The notes under the pieces were generated by a model that saw nothing but the letters and a program-made list of their open reading frames with translations, was not told the DNA's origin and ran no database searches. From Cellvibrionaceae bacterium (GTDB lineage: Bacteria > Pseudomonadota > Gammaproteobacteria > Pseudomonadales > Cellvibrionaceae), in NCBI GenBank assembly GCA_030597965.1, contig JAUVQU010000032.1, positions 1-16,309 on the forward strand: a stretch of 16,309 bases of DNA, read 5' to 3'. The translations under genes were made by a program, and so were the position numbers. Below, piece after piece: positions 6,897-13,213 of the stretch; within the stretch, counting starts at the first letter, position 1; each line of letters opens with the position of its first letter.

Positions 6897-7292
6897 CTAG
6901 GCTACAAAGCAGATGACTTCACCACCGTTACCCGCTTGGCGCGCAGCACGATCAGTCAGCAAACCTTTTGAGGTTGAAATTACAGCGACCCCTAGGCCGT
7001 TCATCACTTTCGGCAATTTATCCTTGCCCTTATAGACACGCAAGCCTGGTCTGCTCACGCGTTTAATCATATCAATAACCGGCTTACCCTCATAATATTT
7101 GAGAGCAACTTCTAAAACCGGCTTACCATCGATATCCTGAACGGATGCTTCGCTGACATAACCTTCCTCTTTAAGAAGTTCCGCAATTGCTAACTTCTGC
7201 TTAGAGGACGGCATTGCAACAGTCAGCTTACCAGCTGACAGCGCATTTCTAACACGTGTCAACATATCCGCAATGGGATCAGTCATGCTCAT
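6897..7292 (-). CDS. rpsH: 30S ribosomal protein S8
   Basis: S8 binds the central domain of 16S rRNA early in 30S assembly; in E. coli it also binds spc mRNA near the start of rplE to repress the operon. The 131-residue product (130 in E. coli) starts MSMTDPIADMLTRVRNA and carries RVSRPGLRVYKGKDKLPKVM and the C-terminal GVAVISTSKGLLTDRAARQA, the rRNA-binding region. The ATG has AGGAG nine bases upstream. It is preceded by a 124-base gap from rpsN, far longer than its neighbours, so it has its own clear translation start. Confidence 0.98.
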   Translation of the reverse strand: MSMTDPIADMLTRVRNALSAGKLTVAMPSSKQKLAIAELLKEEGYVSEASVQDIDGKPVLEVALKYYEGKPVIDMIKRVSRPGLRVYKGKDKLPKVMNGLGVAVISTSKGLLTDRAARQAGNGGEVICFVA

Positions 7293-7416
7293 GCCATTAA
7301 ACTCCTAATTAAACCCAGCAACTAAAATCAGCCACACAGGAAAACAACAAATTCTATTTTATTTTACTTACTGCCCAGGAAAAAACCTACTTAACCTAGC
7401 CTTAAAAATTGGCGGG
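7293..7416 (-). other. Long rpsN–rpsH spacer, no element identified
   Basis: This gap is 124 bases, compared with 10–16 for most neighbouring spacers. It is A+T-rich and holds the AGGAG site of rpsH at its downstream end. No coding frame or strong hairpin is visible. The best promoter-like pair (TTGTTG, 17 bases, TTTTAG) is too poor to call. A weak five-pair stem (GGCTA and TAGCC) overlaps the rpsN stop codon but is not followed by a T tract. Confidence 0.5.
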
Positions 7417-7722
7417 CTACCAGCTAGCCTTAACCAAACCTGGGATATCACCACGCATGGCGGCTTCGCGCAATTTCGTACGAGACAATCCGAACTTACG
7501 GTAATACCCGTGCGGGCGACCCGTTATACGACAGCGATTACGCTGGCGGCAAGGACTGGCATCTCTAGGCAACAATTGAAACTTGCGTTGCGCCTCTGCC
7601 TTTTCTTCAGGAGACAGACCTGGGTCTTTCAACTGAGCCTTTAGCTGGGCACGCTTTTCTGCATACTTCTCAACAGTACGCGCACGTTTTAATTCCCGAT
7701 TAATAATTGAAGTTTTTGCCAT
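7417..7722 (-). CDS. rpsN: 30S ribosomal protein S14, long zinc-free form
   Basis: S14 is in the 30S head next to S3 and S19. The 101-residue length equals that of E. coli, and the product lacks the CxxC pairs of the short zinc-binding type. Only Cys58 and Cys64 are present, within CRQRNRCRITGRPHGYYRKF at 58–77. The end, KLREAAMRGDIPGLVKASW, is standard for the long form. It lies ten bases after rplE. The choice of the zinc-free S14 contrasts with the zinc-motif forms of S4 and L36 in the same cluster. Confidence 0.98.
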   Translation of the reverse strand: MAKTSIINRELKRARTVEKYAEKRAQLKAQLKDPGLSPEEKAEAQRKFQLLPRDASPCRQRNRCRITGRPHGYYRKFGLSRTKLREAAMRGDIPGLVKASW

Positions 7723-7732
7723 GCCTGTTTCT

Positions 7733-8272
7733 CTATTTTTTGAGAGGAAGATTAAATGCCGTCAACAACGCACGCGCTTCGTCATCATTTTTAGCGCTGG
7801 TTGTAAACGTAATATCCATACCACGAATAGCATCAATTTGATCGTAATCAATCTCCGGGAAAATTATCTGTTCCTGGATACCCATACTGTAATTACCGCG
7901 ACCATCAAAGGCATTTGCCTTTAAACCACGAAAATCACGAATACGGGGAATCGCTATACTAACCAAGCGATCCATAAAATCGTACATTCGTTCACTACGC
8001 AAGGTAACCTTGCAACCAATTGGCCAGCCTTCACGAACCTTGAACCCTGCAACCGATAAGCGCGCAAGATTTACCACAGGCTTCTGGCCAGCAATTTTCG
8101 TCATATCGCTTACAGCGTGCTGAATAACCTTCTTATCGCCGATAGCTTCGCCAACCCCCATATTCAGGGTTATTTTTTCCAGCTTTGGCACCTCCATCAC
8201 ACTCTTGAAACCAAACTGTTCCTTAAGCTGATCGACCACCGTATCTTTATAAAAATCTCTCAATCGGGACAT
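7733..8272 (-). CDS. rplE: 50S ribosomal protein L5
   Basis: L5 binds 5S rRNA and contacts P-site tRNA at the central protuberance. The start was placed at the ATG at 8270–8272, giving a 179-residue protein (MSRLRDFYKDTVV...), exactly the E. coli length. A frame extension to a TTG ten codons upstream would overlap rplX and has no family support. Motifs include EKITLNMGVGEA, KVREGWPIGCKVTLR, PRIRDFRGL and the C-terminal GRGNYSMGIQEQIIFPEIDY. The upstream Shine-Dalgarno match is weak (GATGGTG), consistent with coupling to rplX, whose stop is 16 bases away. Confidence 0.97.
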   Translation of the reverse strand: MSRLRDFYKDTVVDQLKEQFGFKSVMEVPKLEKITLNMGVGEAIGDKKVIQHAVSDMTKIAGQKPVVNLARLSVAGFKVREGWPIGCKVTLRSERMYDFMDRLVSIAIPRIRDFRGLKANAFDGRGNYSMGIQEQIIFPEIDYDQIDAIRGMDITFTTSAKNDDEARALLTAFNLPLKK

Positions 8273-8288
8273 GACGCACCATCTACCT

Positions 8289-8603
8289 TCAAAGGTCCAC
8301 AACTTCGTTGCTGGACTTGTAATATCTTACTTTTCGGCCATCTTCTAATGTCTTGATGCCTACTCGTTCACCCTTGCCGGAGGCCGGATTAAACAAGGCA
8401 ATATTCGAAATATGCAGCGGCATCTCTCTTTCAACAATGCCCCCATTCTCACCAACATTGGGATTTGGCTTAATGTGCTTTTTGGCGATATTGCAGCTTT
8501 CAACAACCACACGGTCTTCCGCTACATTTAAAACGGAACCACGCTTACCTTTATCTTTCCCGGCAGTGACAATAACGTCATCACCTTTTTTGATCTTGCG
8601 CAT
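8289..8603 (-). CDS. rplX: 50S ribosomal protein L24
   Basis: L24 is an assembly initiator that binds the 5' domain of 23S rRNA and sits at the tunnel exit. The 104-residue product equals the E. coli length. Its KOW motif lies at the N terminus (KKGDDVIVTAGKDKGKRGSV, about 5–24), followed by GENGGIVEREMPLHISNIAL near 52–71. It starts 12 bases after the rplN stop and is followed by rplE after 16 bases, matching the standard L14–L24–L5 order of the spc operon. Confidence 0.98.
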   Translation of the reverse strand: MRKIKKGDDVIVTAGKDKGKRGSVLNVAEDRVVVESCNIAKKHIKPNPNVGENGGIVEREMPLHISNIALFNPASGKGERVGIKTLEDGRKVRYYKSSNEVVDL

Positions 8604-8615
8604 CGTAAATACTCT

Positions 8616-8984
8616 TTATAAAACTTCAGGAGCCAATGAAATAATCTTCATGAAGCGCTCACTACGCAGCTCACGCGTCACCGGGCCAAAAATACGCGTA
8701 CCAATGGGCTGCAACTGTGCATTCAACAACACCGCTGCATTACCATCAAAACGGATCAGCGAACCATCTGGGCGCCGAACACCTTTTGCAGTACGAACCA
8801 CAACGGCGTTATACACCTCACCCTTCTTCACCTTACCGCGCGGAATGGCCTCTTTGATGCTCACCTTAATGATGTCACCAATACCAGCGTAACGACGCTT
8901 GGAACCACCCAACACCTTGATACACATCAGTCGACGCGCGCCGCTATTGTCAGCCACATCTAACACCGTCTGCATCTGAATCAT
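8616..8984 (-). CDS. rplN: 50S ribosomal protein L14
   Basis: L14 lies at the subunit interface and takes part in a bridge to 16S rRNA; it is also the docking site of the silencing factor RsfS in studied species. The 122-residue product (123 in E. coli) starts MIQMQTVLDVADNSGARRLM and contains GGSKRRYAGIGDIIKVSIKE, RGKVKKGEVYNAVVVRT and the end FGPVTRELRSERFMKIISLA. The start was set at the ATG at 8982–8984 because it aligns with the family and has GGAG eight bases upstream; the longer frame begins at a TTG inside the leader. It is the first gene of the spc operon, behind the promoter at 9045–9073. Confidence 0.97.
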   Translation of the reverse strand: MIQMQTVLDVADNSGARRLMCIKVLGGSKRRYAGIGDIIKVSIKEAIPRGKVKKGEVYNAVVVRTAKGVRRPDGSLIRFDGNAAVLLNAQLQPIGTRIFGPVTRELRSERFMKIISLAPEVL

Positions 8985-9044
8985 CGAAACATCTCCGCCA
9001 AAATGTGCACAAAACAACCTGGGGCCACCAGATTGAGGGCGCGC

Positions 9045-9073
9045 ATTATATCACTAAAACGTACAAAGCCCAA
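9045..9073 (-). promoter_or_regulatory. Predicted extended -10 promoter of the spc operon
   Basis: On the minus strand a perfect TATAAT (9050–9045) is preceded by TGA, forming an extended -10 (TGnTATAAT). Seventeen bases upstream is TTGGGC (9073–9068), a 3/6 match for -35 with the TTG half intact. The bases after the -10, GCGCGCC, are entirely G or C, like the discriminators of ppGpp-controlled stable RNA and ribosomal protein promoters. Transcription would start near 9038, about 53 bases before the rplN ATG. The position matches that of the spc promoter in E. coli. Confidence 0.8.
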
Positions 9074-9095
9074 ATCTTTTGTTGCTTTGGGCTTT
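9065..9095 (-). terminator. Inverted repeat at the S10/spc boundary
   Basis: AAAGCCCAAA (9065–9074) and TTTGGGCTTT (9086–9095) form a perfect ten-pair stem around an 11-base loop. Read on the minus strand, the G+C core GCCCAAA/TTTGGGC is flanked by A3 and T3 and then GTACGTTTT, so it resembles an intrinsic terminator with a broken T tract. It lies 74 bases past the rpsQ stop. The symmetric A/T flanks allow action in either direction. Its downstream arm includes the -35 of the spc promoter, so terminator and promoter overlap. Confidence 0.6.
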
Positions 9096-9168
9096 CCAAG
9101 AAACTGCCTGTAACTGTATACAGATACCTATCTGCACGAGCCAATTAAGGCCAGCAGCCAAGCGAGGA

Positions 9169-9426
9169 CTAGTTTGCCCGCTTGACAATCTCCACTAATT
9201 TCCAGGACTTAGTCTTGGAAATGGGTCGACATTCAGAAATGGTGACTTCATCTCCCTCATTACAGTCATTATTTGCATCATGCACGTGTAACTTTGTTGA
9301 GCGACTAATATATTTTCCATAAAGAGGATGCTTCACACGGCGCTCCACCAACACTGTTATGGTGTTATCCATCTTGTTGCTTATCACACGTCCTGATTCA
9401 GTCCGATTTGTCTTGGCTTCACTCAT
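9169..9426 (-). CDS. rpsQ: 30S ribosomal protein S17
   Basis: S17 is a primary 16S rRNA binder with an OB fold in the 30S body. The 85-residue product (84 in E. coli) has ESGRVISNKMDNTITVLVER near 10–29, KHPLYGKYISRSTKLHVHDA and the motif ECRPISKTKSWKLVEIV, all characteristic of S17. Its ATG overlaps the TGA of rpmC in an ATGA arrangement (four shared bases), indicating coupled translation. It is the last gene of the S10 block and is followed by the 184-base gap before rplN. Confidence 0.97.
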   Translation of the reverse strand: MSEAKTNRTESGRVISNKMDNTITVLVERRVKHPLYGKYISRSTKLHVHDANNDCNEGDEVTISECRPISKTKSWKLVEIVKRAN

Positions 9427-9635
9427 TCTGCGCCACCTGTGCTCTTTTCATTCATCTTCTCATTCATAATCGTCTTTACCCGAGCAACATCACGGCGAAC
9501 TGACTTCATGCGAGCCGGACTTCCCAGCTGGCCGATGCCCTTTTGCATACGCAGGTTAAATTGTTCACGCAGCAGACCATGAAGCTCTTCCTTCAACTCT
9601 GCCTCATTTTTGCTTCTTAATTCTTTCGCATCCAT
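9423..9635 (-). CDS. rpmC: 50S ribosomal protein L29
   Basis: L29 is a helical hairpin protein at the tunnel exit next to L23, near where nascent-chain factors dock. The 70-residue product starts MDAKELRSKNEAELKEEL and contains LLREQFNLRMQ and VRRDVARVKTIMNE, the two family helices; E. coli L29 has 63 residues. The start was set at the ATG at 9633–9635, which shares one base with the rplP stop (TGATG), rather than the GTG one codon upstream, because MDAKELR aligns with MKAKELR. The end overlaps rpsQ by four bases. Confidence 0.95.
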   Translation of the reverse strand: MDAKELRSKNEAELKEELHGLLREQFNLRMQKGIGQLGSPARMKSVRRDVARVKTIMNEKMNEKSTGGAE

Positions 9636-10048
9636 CACATCACCGTCCGCGTCACAAATGTGGTTGCCACTGGAAGTTTGGCGGCAGCCAGTTGGAACGC
9701 TTCGCGTGCCAAGTTTTCGTCCACACCTTCCATCTCAAATAACATTCGGCCGGGTTGAATTTGGGCGACCCAGTATTCCACACTACCCTTACCTTTACCC
9801 ATACGAACTTCGAGAGGCTTTTTGGTAATTGGTTTGTCAGGAAAAATGCGTATCCAAATTTTACCACCGCGCTTAACATGGCGCGTCATCGCACGTCGAC
9901 TGGCTTCAATCTGGCGAGCAGTTATCCGTCCACGACCTGTGGCCTTTAGACCAAACTCACCGAAGCTGACATCACCGCCACGGAAAGCCAGACCACGATT
10001 GCGACCCTTCATTTGTTTGCGAAATTTCGTTCGCTTTGGCTGTAACAT
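9635..10048 (-). CDS. rplP: 50S ribosomal protein L16
   Basis: L16 is a late-assembly protein next to the A site of the peptidyl transferase region. The 137-residue product (136 in E. coli) starts MLQPKRTKFRKQMKGRNRGL and includes GRITARQIEASRRAMTRHVK, KIWIRIFPDKPITKKPLEVR and MGKGKGSVEYWVA. Arg82 in EVRMGKG is the equivalent of E. coli Arg81, which the oxygenase YcfD hydroxylates in that species. It ends in ATG-TGA, whose final A is the first base of the rpmC start codon. It lies 17 bases after rpsC. Confidence 0.98.
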   Translation of the reverse strand: MLQPKRTKFRKQMKGRNRGLAFRGGDVSFGEFGLKATGRGRITARQIEASRRAMTRHVKRGGKIWIRIFPDKPITKKPLEVRMGKGKGSVEYWVAQIQPGRMLFEMEGVDENLAREAFQLAAAKLPVATTFVTRTVM

Positions 10049-10065
10049 GTTTCTACTCCCTACAA

Positions 10066-10737
10066 CTAACTGGCTGCTTTTTCGGCGTTAGTGCCTAGAG
10101 GTTTAGGCTGATCAAATACTTCGCCCTTGAATAACCACACCTTCACACCAATAACACCGTATGTGGTGCTAGCTTCCACCGTACCGTAATCGATATCAGC
10201 ACGTAGGGTATGCAATGGAACGCGTCCTTCATGATACCATTCTGCACGCGCAATATCGGCACCATTCAAGCGACCGGCAACCCGAATCTTGATGCCTTGT
10301 GCGCCCAAGCGCATGGCATTTTGCACCGCACGCTTCATCGCGCGGCGAAACATAATGCGACGCTCAAGCTGCTGGGCAACATTTTCTGCGACCAAAGTAG
10401 CATCCAGCTCAGGCTTGCGAATTTCTTCGATGTTAATGGTTGCAGGAGCTCCCATCATCTTAGTGACGTCCCGGCGCAAGCGCTCAACATCTTCGCCTTT
10501 TTTACCAATAACTATACCCGGACGCGCGGTATGTATCGTAATCCTGGCATTATTTGCTGGTCGCTCAATTTGTACACGACTCACAGAGGCATGCTTAAGT
10601 TGCTTTTTAATAAAAGCACGAACTTCAAGATCCTGATTCAGCGTATTAGCAAAATCTTTGGAATCAGCAAACCACTTGGATGTCCAATCTTTGACGATAC
10701 CTAAGCGAATACCGACTGGATGTACTTTTTGCCCCAT
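10066..10737 (-). CDS. rpsC: 30S ribosomal protein S3
   Basis: S3 lines the mRNA entry channel and acts with S4 and S5 in unwinding mRNA. The 223-residue product starts MGQKVHPVGIRLGIVKDWTS. Its type 2 KH domain includes ARPGIVIGKKGEDVERLR (GKKG loop) around 72–89, and the C-terminal S3 domain holds FRRAMKRAVQNAMRLGAQGI and ADIDYGTVEASTTYGVIGVK. The C-terminal tail after this is about ten residues shorter than in E. coli (233), a region of variable length. It starts 14 bases after rplV. Confidence 0.98.
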   Translation of the reverse strand: MGQKVHPVGIRLGIVKDWTSKWFADSKDFANTLNQDLEVRAFIKKQLKHASVSRVQIERPANNARITIHTARPGIVIGKKGEDVERLRRDVTKMMGAPATINIEEIRKPELDATLVAENVAQQLERRIMFRRAMKRAVQNAMRLGAQGIKIRVAGRLNGADIARAEWYHEGRVPLHTLRADIDYGTVEASTTYGVIGVKVWLFKGEVFDQPKPLGTNAEKAAS

Positions 10738-10751
10738 TACCGACCCCTTGT

Positions 10752-11084
10752 TTAACTATCGCTAACAGTCAAAGTAATATGACTGTAACGTTTTAAAATC
10801 CGAACACCACGCCCTTTAGCACGGGCGCGCATGCGCTTTTGAGTTTGAGCTTCGTCCACAAAAACTCTGGAAACTTTCAACTCATCAATATCAGCGCCTT
10901 CATTATGCTCAGCGTTTGCAATGGCCGATTCCAAAATTTTCTTAACAATATGTGCTGCTTTTTTGGGGCTAAACGCTAAAACCTGCAATGCCCTTTCGAC
11001 ATTAAGTCCGCGAATTTGATCAGCAACCAACCGTCCCTTTTGGGCAGACAACGGCGCCTTTCTTAATGTTGCATTTACTTCCAT
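10752..11084 (-). CDS. rplV: 50S ribosomal protein L22
   Basis: L22 has a globular domain at the tunnel exit and a long beta-hairpin that lines the tunnel constriction; changes in that hairpin give erythromycin resistance. The 110-residue product equals the E. coli length. It has LSAQKGRLVADQIRGLNVER near 12–31, KKILESAIANAEHNEGAD near 48–65, and a hairpin reading AQTQKRMRARAKGRGVRILK, which has the normal length with no deletion or duplication. It lies 12 bases after rpsS and 14 before rpsC. Confidence 0.98.
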   Translation of the reverse strand: MEVNATLRKAPLSAQKGRLVADQIRGLNVERALQVLAFSPKKAAHIVKKILESAIANAEHNEGADIDELKVSRVFVDEAQTQKRMRARAKGRGVRILKRYSHITLTVSDS

Positions 11085-11096
11085 CTCAAAAACCCC

Positions 11097-11369
11097 TTAC
11101 CGACTTCTCTTGTCGGCCGTATGCCCTCTATAAGTTCGCGTTGGCGCAAACTCTCCGAGCTTATAGCCCACCATGTCTTCAGTAATAAATACTGGCACAT
11201 GCTGACGACCATTATGGATTGCGATAGTTAATCCCAGCATATCGGGAAGAACCATCGAACGGCGCGACCAAGTTTTGATCGGTTTTCTACTTTTGCTCTC
11301 TGCAGCTTCTAGCACCTTTTTCATCAAGTGCAGATCTACAAAAGGCCCTTTGCGAATTGAACGTGGCAC
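11097..11369 (-). CDS. rpsS: 30S ribosomal protein S19, GTG start
   Basis: S19 sits in the 30S head with S13 and contacts the A-site region. The 90-residue product (92 in E. coli) starts MPRSIRKGPFVDLHLMKKV and contains KTWSRRSMVLPDMLGLTIAI, FITEDMVGYKLGEFAPTRTY and RGHTADKRSR. The start codon is GTG (11369–11367): it gives the exact family N terminus, and the codons before it reach an in-frame TGA without an ATG. The Shine-Dalgarno region (GAGAGAGCCAGG) is purine-rich but imperfect. It follows rplB by 30 bases. Confidence 0.97.
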   Translation of the reverse strand: MPRSIRKGPFVDLHLMKKVLEAAESKSRKPIKTWSRRSMVLPDMLGLTIAIHNGRQHVPVFITEDMVGYKLGEFAPTRTYRGHTADKRSR

Positions 11370-11399
11370 GATCCTGGCTCTCTCTCAGTGTCTTAATAA

Positions 11400-12227
11400 T
11401 TACTTGGATTTACGATGGCGCAAAATCATGCCATCAGTACGTTTATTACTTCGGGTTTTGTAACCCTTAGTCGGCATACCCCAGGGTGATACCGGATGCC
11501 GACCACCCGATGTACGACCCTCACCACCACCATGCGGATGATCAACCGGGTTCATGGCAACACCACGAACAGTTGGTCGTACGCCACGCCAGCGTGATGC
11601 ACCGGCTTTACCGAGCTTACGAAGATTATGCTCACTATTACCAACTTCGCCAACAACAGCACGGCAATCAACCTGAATTTTACGCATCTCACCCGAACGT
11701 AAACGCAAGGTGACATAGCTACCTTCTCGCGCAACTAACTGTGCAGAAGCACCTGCACTACGCATTAATTGAGCCCCTTTACCTGGCTTCATTTCAACGC
11801 AATGTACTGTGGTACCCACGGGAATCCGAAGCAGAGTCAAACAGTTTCCAGGCTTAATCGGTGATTCATTACCCGACATAATCTCAGAACCGGCTTCAAT
11901 ACCTTTAGGTGCGATGATGTAACGACGCTCACCATCTTTGTACAACACCAGCGCAATATGTGCGCTACGGTTCGGATCGTATTCCAGACGTTCAACGCGT
12001 CCAGGAATCCCATCTTTATCACGCTTAAAATCAATGACACGGTAGTGTTGCTTATGACCACCACCACGATGACGGGTCGTAATACGACCTTTGTTATTAC
12101 GCCCACCGGTACGCGATTTTTTCTCCAAAAGAGACGCGTGAGGCTCACCTTTGTGCAAATCAGGGTTAGTGACCTGAACCACAAAACGGCGACCTGGGGA
12201 TGTCGGTTTAGCTTTTAAAATTGCCAT
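11400..12227 (-). CDS. rplB: 50S ribosomal protein L2
   Basis: L2 is one of the most conserved ribosomal proteins, needed for subunit association and peptidyl transferase activity. The 275-residue product (273 in E. coli) begins MAILKAKPTSPGRRFVVQVT and has SRTGGRNNKGRITTRHRGGG near 39–58. The C-terminal segment NPVDHPHGGGEGRTSGGRHP at 226–245 includes His230, equivalent to the functionally important His229 of mature E. coli L2. It ends KTRSNKRTDGMILRHRKSK. The ATG has GGAG about ten bases upstream. It lies 61 bases after rplW and 30 before rpsS. Confidence 0.98.
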   Translation of the reverse strand: MAILKAKPTSPGRRFVVQVTNPDLHKGEPHASLLEKKSRTGGRNNKGRITTRHRGGGHKQHYRVIDFKRDKDGIPGRVERLEYDPNRSAHIALVLYKDGERRYIIAPKGIEAGSEIMSGNESPIKPGNCLTLLRIPVGTTVHCVEMKPGKGAQLMRSAGASAQLVAREGSYVTLRLRSGEMRKIQVDCRAVVGEVGNSEHNLRKLGKAGASRWRGVRPTVRGVAMNPVDHPHGGGEGRTSGGRHPVSPWGMPTKGYKTRSNKRTDGMILRHRKSK

Positions 12228-12267
12228 ACTTATTTAACTCCGATTCCTATTTGTAATAGTCAATAGT

Positions 12268-12284
12268 GCGATTTATATAATCGC
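12268..12284 (-). other. Small inverted repeat in the rplW–rplB gap
   Basis: GCGATT and AATCGC form a perfect six-pair stem around a five-base A/T loop, four bases past the rplW stop codon and 40 bases before the rplB start. There is no T tract, so it is not a good terminator. It could be an mRNA stability or processing element, or chance. Confidence 0.4.
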
Positions 12285-12288
12285 TTAT

Positions 12289-12585
12289 CTATTCGCTACC
12301 ACCAAAGTCGATCACTTGTCCGGCCTTTACACGAACATATGCCTTCTTCCAATCCTTACGACGCCCCATACCCTGGTTCGTACGTTTGGTTTTGCCTTTC
12401 ATATTAGTGACGCGCACGGCATCAACTTCTACTTCGAACAGTTTTTCAACTGCTGATTTAATTTCGGGCTTAGTCGCATCTGTTGCCACTTTAAATACAT
12501 ATTGATTACCCGAATCGCCAACAATAGCCGCTTTCTCGGTTATATGCGGACCAAGCAATACCTTCATGATTCGCTCATTGTTCAT
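12289..12585 (-). CDS. rplW: 50S ribosomal protein L23
   Basis: L23 lies at the tunnel exit and is the docking site for trigger factor and the signal recognition particle. The 98-residue product (100 in E. coli) has the docking-site motif LLGPHITEKA at 10–19, where Glu17 matches Glu18 of E. coli. It also has KPEIKSAVEKLFEVEVDAVR and RRKDWKKAYVRVKAGQVIDF. Its ATG overlaps the rplD stop codon by four bases (ATGA), so translation is probably coupled. The end is followed by a 61-base gap before rplB. Confidence 0.98.
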   Translation of the reverse strand: MNNERIMKVLLGPHITEKAAIVGDSGNQYVFKVATDATKPEIKSAVEKLFEVEVDAVRVTNMKGKTKRTNQGMGRRKDWKKAYVRVKAGQVIDFGGSE

Positions 12586-13202
12586 CCGAGCATCTCCTCA
12601 ATCTTTTGCACTGCGGCAACAGTCATTAATATATTTTCGCTACCAACCAGGCTCACGGGGTTAATTTCATTCGCCTCAAGTATGTCCACATTGTGGAGAT
12701 TGCGGGCTGACAAATATAAATCATCAGTCGCCTCATCAGTGACAATAATTCCACGTTCAAACTTGATCGCATTAAGCTTTTCAAGCAGAGCCTTAGTTTT
12801 CGGGCCATCGACTTTAAAGCTGTCAACAATAGTCAAACGATCCTGGCGCAACAACTCAGACAAGATCGAACGCATTGCGTTGCGATACATCTTTTTATTC
12901 ACTTTTTGAGAGTGGTCTTGATTTGACAACGCAAATGTATGACCACCGGAGCGCCAGATAGGACTACGAATAGTACCCGCACGCGCACGTCCAGTTCCCT
13001 TTTGACGCCAGGGTTTCGCACCACCGCCTCTCACATCAGAACGACTCTTTGTTTTCCGAGTTCCGCTACGTCCACCAGCGAGATAAGCTGTCACGACTTG
13101 ATGAACCAGCGCCTCGTTAAATTCACGCCCAAATGTTTGTTCGGAAACTTCCACTTTTTTAGTGGATGCTTTACCTGTTGCAGTTGTTAATTTTAAATTC
13201 AT
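12582..13202 (-). CDS. rplD: 50S ribosomal protein L4
   Basis: L4 reaches into the exit tunnel with a long loop; in E. coli it also represses the S10 operon through the leader of rpsJ. The 206-residue product (201 in E. coli) carries the tunnel loop with SDVRGGGAKPWRQKGTGRAR near 55–74, then SPIWRSGGHTF and DHSQKVNKKMYRNAMRSIL. The C-terminal globular part continues to VAAVQKIEEMLG. It lies 11 bases after rplC and overlaps rplW by four bases. Confidence 0.98.
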   Translation of the reverse strand: MNLKLTTATGKASTKKVEVSEQTFGREFNEALVHQVVTAYLAGGRSGTRKTKSRSDVRGGGAKPWRQKGTGRARAGTIRSPIWRSGGHTFALSNQDHSQKVNKKMYRNAMRSILSELLRQDRLTIVDSFKVDGPKTKALLEKLNAIKFERGIIVTDEATDDLYLSARNLHNVDILEANEINPVSLVGSENILMTVAAVQKIEEMLG

Positions 13203-13213
13203 GGTTCAGTCTC

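Noticed and set aside
8230..8300. S8-binding site at the rplX–rplE junction
   Set aside because: Only a small ACCT-TTGA-AGGT hairpin at the rplX stop was seen, which does not resemble helix 21 of 16S rRNA. A covariance search would be needed to decide.
8273..8302. TTG-initiated N-terminal extension of rplE
   Set aside because: It would overlap the end of rplX and is absent from L5; the ATG at 8272 gives the usual 179 residues.
8353..8892. 179-codon plus-strand open frame antisense to rplX and rplN
   Set aside because: It mirrors two conserved ribosomal protein genes, and its translation is Pro/Thr/Ser-rich without family resemblance. It is a shadow frame.
8985..9017. TTG-initiated N-terminal extension of rplN
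   Set aside because: The extension lies in the leader, covers the GGAG site, and is not found in L14.
9114..9123. LexA-type SOS box
   Set aside because: CTGTATACAG has only two bases between CTGT and its mirrored half, while LexA boxes have eight, and the gene context does not fit SOS control.
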